Below the pieces are notes generated by a model, which was not told the origin of the DNA, searched no databases, and was given only the letters and a program-made list of their open reading frames with translations. A program made the translations under genes and the position numbers. DNA of 64,000 nucleotides from Streptomyces sp. SLBN-118 (GTDB lineage: Bacteria; Actinomycetota; Actinomycetes; Streptomycetales; Streptomycetaceae): the NCBI RefSeq assembly GCF_006715635.1, contig NZ_VFNP01000002.1, positions 2,170,001 through 2,234,000 on the forward strand, in the 5' to 3' direction. Positions within the stretch are counted from its first letter, which is position 1. Every line of letters begins with the position of its first letter. Shown in pieces: positions 61,944 to 64,000 of this stretch.

Positions 61944-62621
61944 ATGCCGGCAGCCACACCGTCCGTGCTGACCACCCGTGCCCTCCTGCTTGACATGGAC
62001 GGCACCATCGTCAACTCGGACGCGGTGGTGGAGCGCTGCTGGCGTCAGTGGGCGATCGAGCACGGCCTGGACCCCGAGGCGGCACTCGACGTCGTGCACG
62101 GCCGCCAGGGGTACGCCACCATGGCCGCGCTGCTGCCGGACCGGCCGATGGAGCAGAACTACGCCGACAACCGCGTGATGCTCGCCCAGGAGGCAGCGGA
62201 CACCGATGGCGTGGTCCCCGTCGCGGGCGCCCCCGCCTTCCTGGCCGCGATCGCCGGGCTCCCGCACGCCCTGGTCACCTCGGCGGACGAAACCCTCGCC
62301 CAGGCGCGGATGACCGCGGCGGGCCTGCCGATGCCCCAGACGCGCGTCACCGCCGAACATGTCGGCGCCAGCAAGCCGGACCCGGAGGGCTTCCTCAAGG
62401 GCGCGGCGGAACTGGGCTTCGCCCCGGCGGACTGCGTGGCCTTCGAGGACTCCGAGGCAGGCATCGAGGCGGCACGCGCGGCGGGCATGCGGGTGGTGGG
62501 CGTGGGCCCGCGCGCGAAGTCGCTTTCCCCGGATCTCCACGTGGAGGACCTGACCGGCCTGCGGGTCACGGCGTCGCCGGACGGCACGATCCGCCTCGCT
62601 TTCAGCCCCTCCGGCGTCTGA
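61944..62621 (+). CDS. HAD-superfamily phosphatase (sugar-phosphatase-like)
   Basis: A 225-residue HAD hydrolase. Motif I is LLLDMDGTIVNSD, motif II VTSADE, motif III Lys in ASKPDPEG, motif IV FEDSEAGIEAA. The cap domain is of the beta-phosphoglucomutase/sugar-phosphatase type. The start follows a CTGGAG site. Probably housekeeping. Confidence 0.9.
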   Translation: MPAATPSVLTTRALLLDMDGTIVNSDAVVERCWRQWAIEHGLDPEAALDVVHGRQGYATMAALLPDRPMEQNYADNRVMLAQEAADTDGVVPVAGAPAFLAAIAGLPHALVTSADETLAQARMTAAGLPMPQTRVTAEHVGASKPDPEGFLKGAAELGFAPADCVAFEDSEAGIEAARAAGMRVVGVGPRAKSLSPDLHVEDLTGLRVTASPDGTIRLAFSPSGV

Positions 62622-62666
62622 GACGCCGGCCCCGCGGCGAAGCCCCATTGCCCGGCGCACCGCCCG

Positions 62667-63030
62667 TCACCCCGCCACGGCCTCCACCGGGCTCACCCCC
62701 GCCGGCCCCAGCATCACGCCCGCCGCCACCCTCGTGATCAGCCGCAGCGGCACGTACCTCATCAACGTCCGCCCGCCCAGGATCCCGATGGCCGCGACCG
62801 CCCACAGCGCCGACACCGCGCCGATCCCGACCGAGACGGGGCTGTCGTAGCGCGCCGCGAGATTCGCGGTGCGAGTTGGACCGCCGCGCGCACTCCCGCC
62901 ACGGCGATCTCCCGCGCCCGGCCCAGGTGGGCGACAGCGGCCGCCGTCGCCGCCGCGGTCAGCAGCACGCGAGTACGACCCCGAAGGTGACATGGGCCGT
63001 CGGCAGCACCCTGCAACCCTACGACGCAGC
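62667..63030 (-). pseudogene. Chimeric relic: FetB/UPF0014-like N-terminus joined to GDT1/TMEM165-like C-terminus
   Basis: Read on the minus strand, the first part resembles the start of a UPF0014 (FetB-like) permease: VTFGVVLA, then after a frame change LLTAAATAAAVAHLG and REIAVAGVRAAVQL. Around 62865-62880 it passes, in another frame, into NLAARYDSPVSVG followed by GAVSALWAVAAIGILGG and VPLRLITRVAAGVMLG. That is the C-terminal end of a GDT1-type cation transporter. Neither gene is complete and at least two frame breaks are needed, so this looks like an old deletion that fused two membrane-protein genes and then decayed. The GDT1 end is the better match. Confidence 0.6.
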
Positions 63031-63175
63031 AAGGTGTGTGCCGGGGCGTCAGAAACCTTGATATGACGTGCCCATGTCGCCACCCTGTTACCTGGCGCAC
63101 CCCCCAAGGAAACCTGGCGCCTGAACCATGGCCACGCCCGAACGGCCAAGTTCCCCCCACAACAAAGGAGTTCGC

Positions 63176-63829
63176 ATGCCTGGTGTCTACGCGCGTAATA
63201 GCCGCCGAATAGCCGTACTCGCCGCAACCTCCGCACTCGCCGCAACCGGCCTGCTGGCCACCGCCCCCGCGGCTCAGGCCTCCCCGCCCACCCCGGTCAG
63301 CGCCGCCACCGCCCGTACCTACCTCGGCGAGCTGACCGTGAAGCCGGAAGGCTCCTCCTCCGGCTACAGCCGCGACCTGTTCCCGCACTGGATCACCCAG
63401 TCGGGTGCGTGCAACACCCGGGAGGTCGTCCTCAAGCGCGACGGCACGAACGTCGTCCAGGACTCCAGCTGTGCGGCCGTCAGCGGCAGTTGGTTCTCCG
63501 AGTACGACGGCGCCACCTGGACCGCCGCCTCCGACCTCGACATCGACCACGTGGTGCCTCTCTCCGAGGCCTGGAAGTCCGGCGCCAACAGCTGGACCAC
63601 GTCCAAGCGCCAGGGCTTCGCCAACGACCTCACCCGCCCGCAGCTGATCGCCGTCACCGACAACGTCAACCAGGCGAAGGGTGACCAGGACCCTGCGGAG
63701 TGGCTCCCCTCTCGCACCTCGTACCGCTGCATGTACGTGCGGATGTGGGTGGACGTGAAGCACTACTACAACCTGTCCGTGGACTCGGCCGAGAAGAGCG
63801 CGCTGCAGAGCGTCCTGAACGGCTGCTGA
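63176..63829 (+). CDS. Secreted HNH-type nuclease (DUF1524/GmrSD C-terminal-like)
   Basis: A 217-residue protein with a clear signal peptide (RNSRRIAVLAATSALAATGL, cleavage near AQA-SPP). The nuclease core is DLDIDHVVPLSEAWKSGA with the paired His/Asp, followed by the Asn-rich VTDNVNQAKGDQDPAEW of the family. AAAGGAG precedes the ATG by 5 nt. Probably an extracellular nuclease for nutrient use or competition. Confidence 0.92.
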   Translation: MPGVYARNSRRIAVLAATSALAATGLLATAPAAQASPPTPVSAATARTYLGELTVKPEGSSSGYSRDLFPHWITQSGACNTREVVLKRDGTNVVQDSSCAAVSGSWFSEYDGATWTAASDLDIDHVVPLSEAWKSGANSWTTSKRQGFANDLTRPQLIAVTDNVNQAKGDQDPAEWLPSRTSYRCMYVRMWVDVKHYYNLSVDSAEKSALQSVLNGC

Positions 63830-63842
63830 CCAGCGACTGACG

Positions 63843-63867
63843 GTTCGGCCACGATCACGGCCGGAAC
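63843..63867 (+). terminator. Possible terminator after the nuclease gene
   Basis: GTTCGGCC and GGCCGGAAC pair imperfectly (one bulge) around 8 nt, 13 nt after the stop codon. Weak evidence. Confidence 0.4.
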
Positions 63868-63922
63868 CTGGCAGCCCGTCTCCGTCGTTCCGTACCGTAC
63901 GGGGCGACGGAGGAGGGCACAT

Positions 63923-64000
63923 ATGGCGGGCCTGCGGCTCGGACCACTGCTGAGGTATGTCGACTGGGAGACCGGCGGGAGCGCGACCGTCTGGGTCGAG
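63923..64000 (+). CDS. Start of a PhoD-like alkaline phosphatase/DUF7800 protein, partial
   Basis: Only 26 residues are visible (MAGLRLGPLLRYVDWETG, then SATVWVE) before the window ends. They match the N-terminus typical of actinomycete alkaline phosphatase D-family proteins. GGAGGAGG precedes the ATG by 6 nt. Confidence 0.6.
   Translation, partial: MAGLRLGPLLRYVDWETGGSATVWVE

Noticed and set aside
62667..63245. Intact minus-strand gene of about 190 residues
   Set aside because: Only the last 65 or so residues resemble a known protein (GDT1-like); the rest is out of frame with a different permease fragment.
1..64000. tRNA/rRNA genes, insertion sequences, CRISPR arrays, integrase or attachment sites
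   Set aside because: I looked for transposase-like, integrase-like and structural RNA signatures and saw none; small or diverged elements could still be missed by eye.

Overview
The window looks like a Streptomyces (or close actinomycete) chromosome segment. It has very high GC, many GTG starts, chains of 1-4 nt stop/start overlaps, SARP and LAL regulators, and rare TTA codons. Most of it (about 1-56.7 kb) is a specialised-metabolite gene cluster, and it is cut off at the left edge.

Layout. (i) 0-9 kb, minus strand: a free ACP, a PUFA-synthase-type PKS (KS-AT-four ACPs-KR-DH, like PfaA) and the start of a PfaC-type KS protein that runs off the window. (ii) 9.3-14 kb: a SARP regulator with an extra XRE domain, an MFS exporter and a divergent TetR gene. 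(iii) 14.3-20.8 kb, minus strand: a 6-methylsalicylate-synthase-like PKS and a PaaK-like aryl ligase. (iv) 21.1-42.3 kb, plus strand: one tightly packed operon of 13 genes. Its first five genes resemble the benzoxazole-forming set of nataxazole and A33853 (KSIII, aryl-AMP ligase, carrier protein, amidohydrolase, DHHA dehydrogenase). Next come isochorismatase, ADIC synthase and class II DAHP synthase for 3-hydroxyanthranilate, then a phosphopantetheinyl transferase. The operon continues without a break into a split PUFA-like set: AT-ACP, a FabL-type enoyl reductase fused to KS and a CLF-like domain, KR-DH, P450, and a second KR-DH. (v) 42.4-49.2 kb: a TetR/MMPL pair and an ABC exporter pair. 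(vi) 49.7-56.7 kb: a LAL regulator, then a minus-strand set of SRPBCC protein, class III aminotransferase and stand-alone thioester reductase, and a second SARP. (vii) 57-64 kb: mostly ordinary genes (MTOX-type oxidase, GNAT, MFS, peptidoglycan-binding protein, HAD phosphatase, secreted HNH nuclease, the start of a PhoD-like gene) and one decayed chimeric gene relic.

Inferred logic. Shikimate-derived 3-hydroxyanthranilate is loaded on an aryl carrier protein and turned into a benzoxazole. The 6-MSAS-like PKS supplies a second aromatic acid. The PUFA-like enzymes build a reduced chain that could leave as an aldehyde through the reductase and become an amine through the aminotransferase. Because the benzoxazole genes and the PUFA-like genes share one operon, a hybrid aryl/benzoxazole-lipid or lipo-amine product is a plausible and apparently unusual outcome.

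Regulation visible in the DNA. A palindrome TTAGAC-N3-GTCTAA occurs at three divergent or transporter promoters. A second palindrome, TGAGTA-N5-TACTCA, occurs four times, in two divergent promoters. TTA codons in the first SARP gene and in the phosphopantetheinyl transferase gene suggest bldA dependence.
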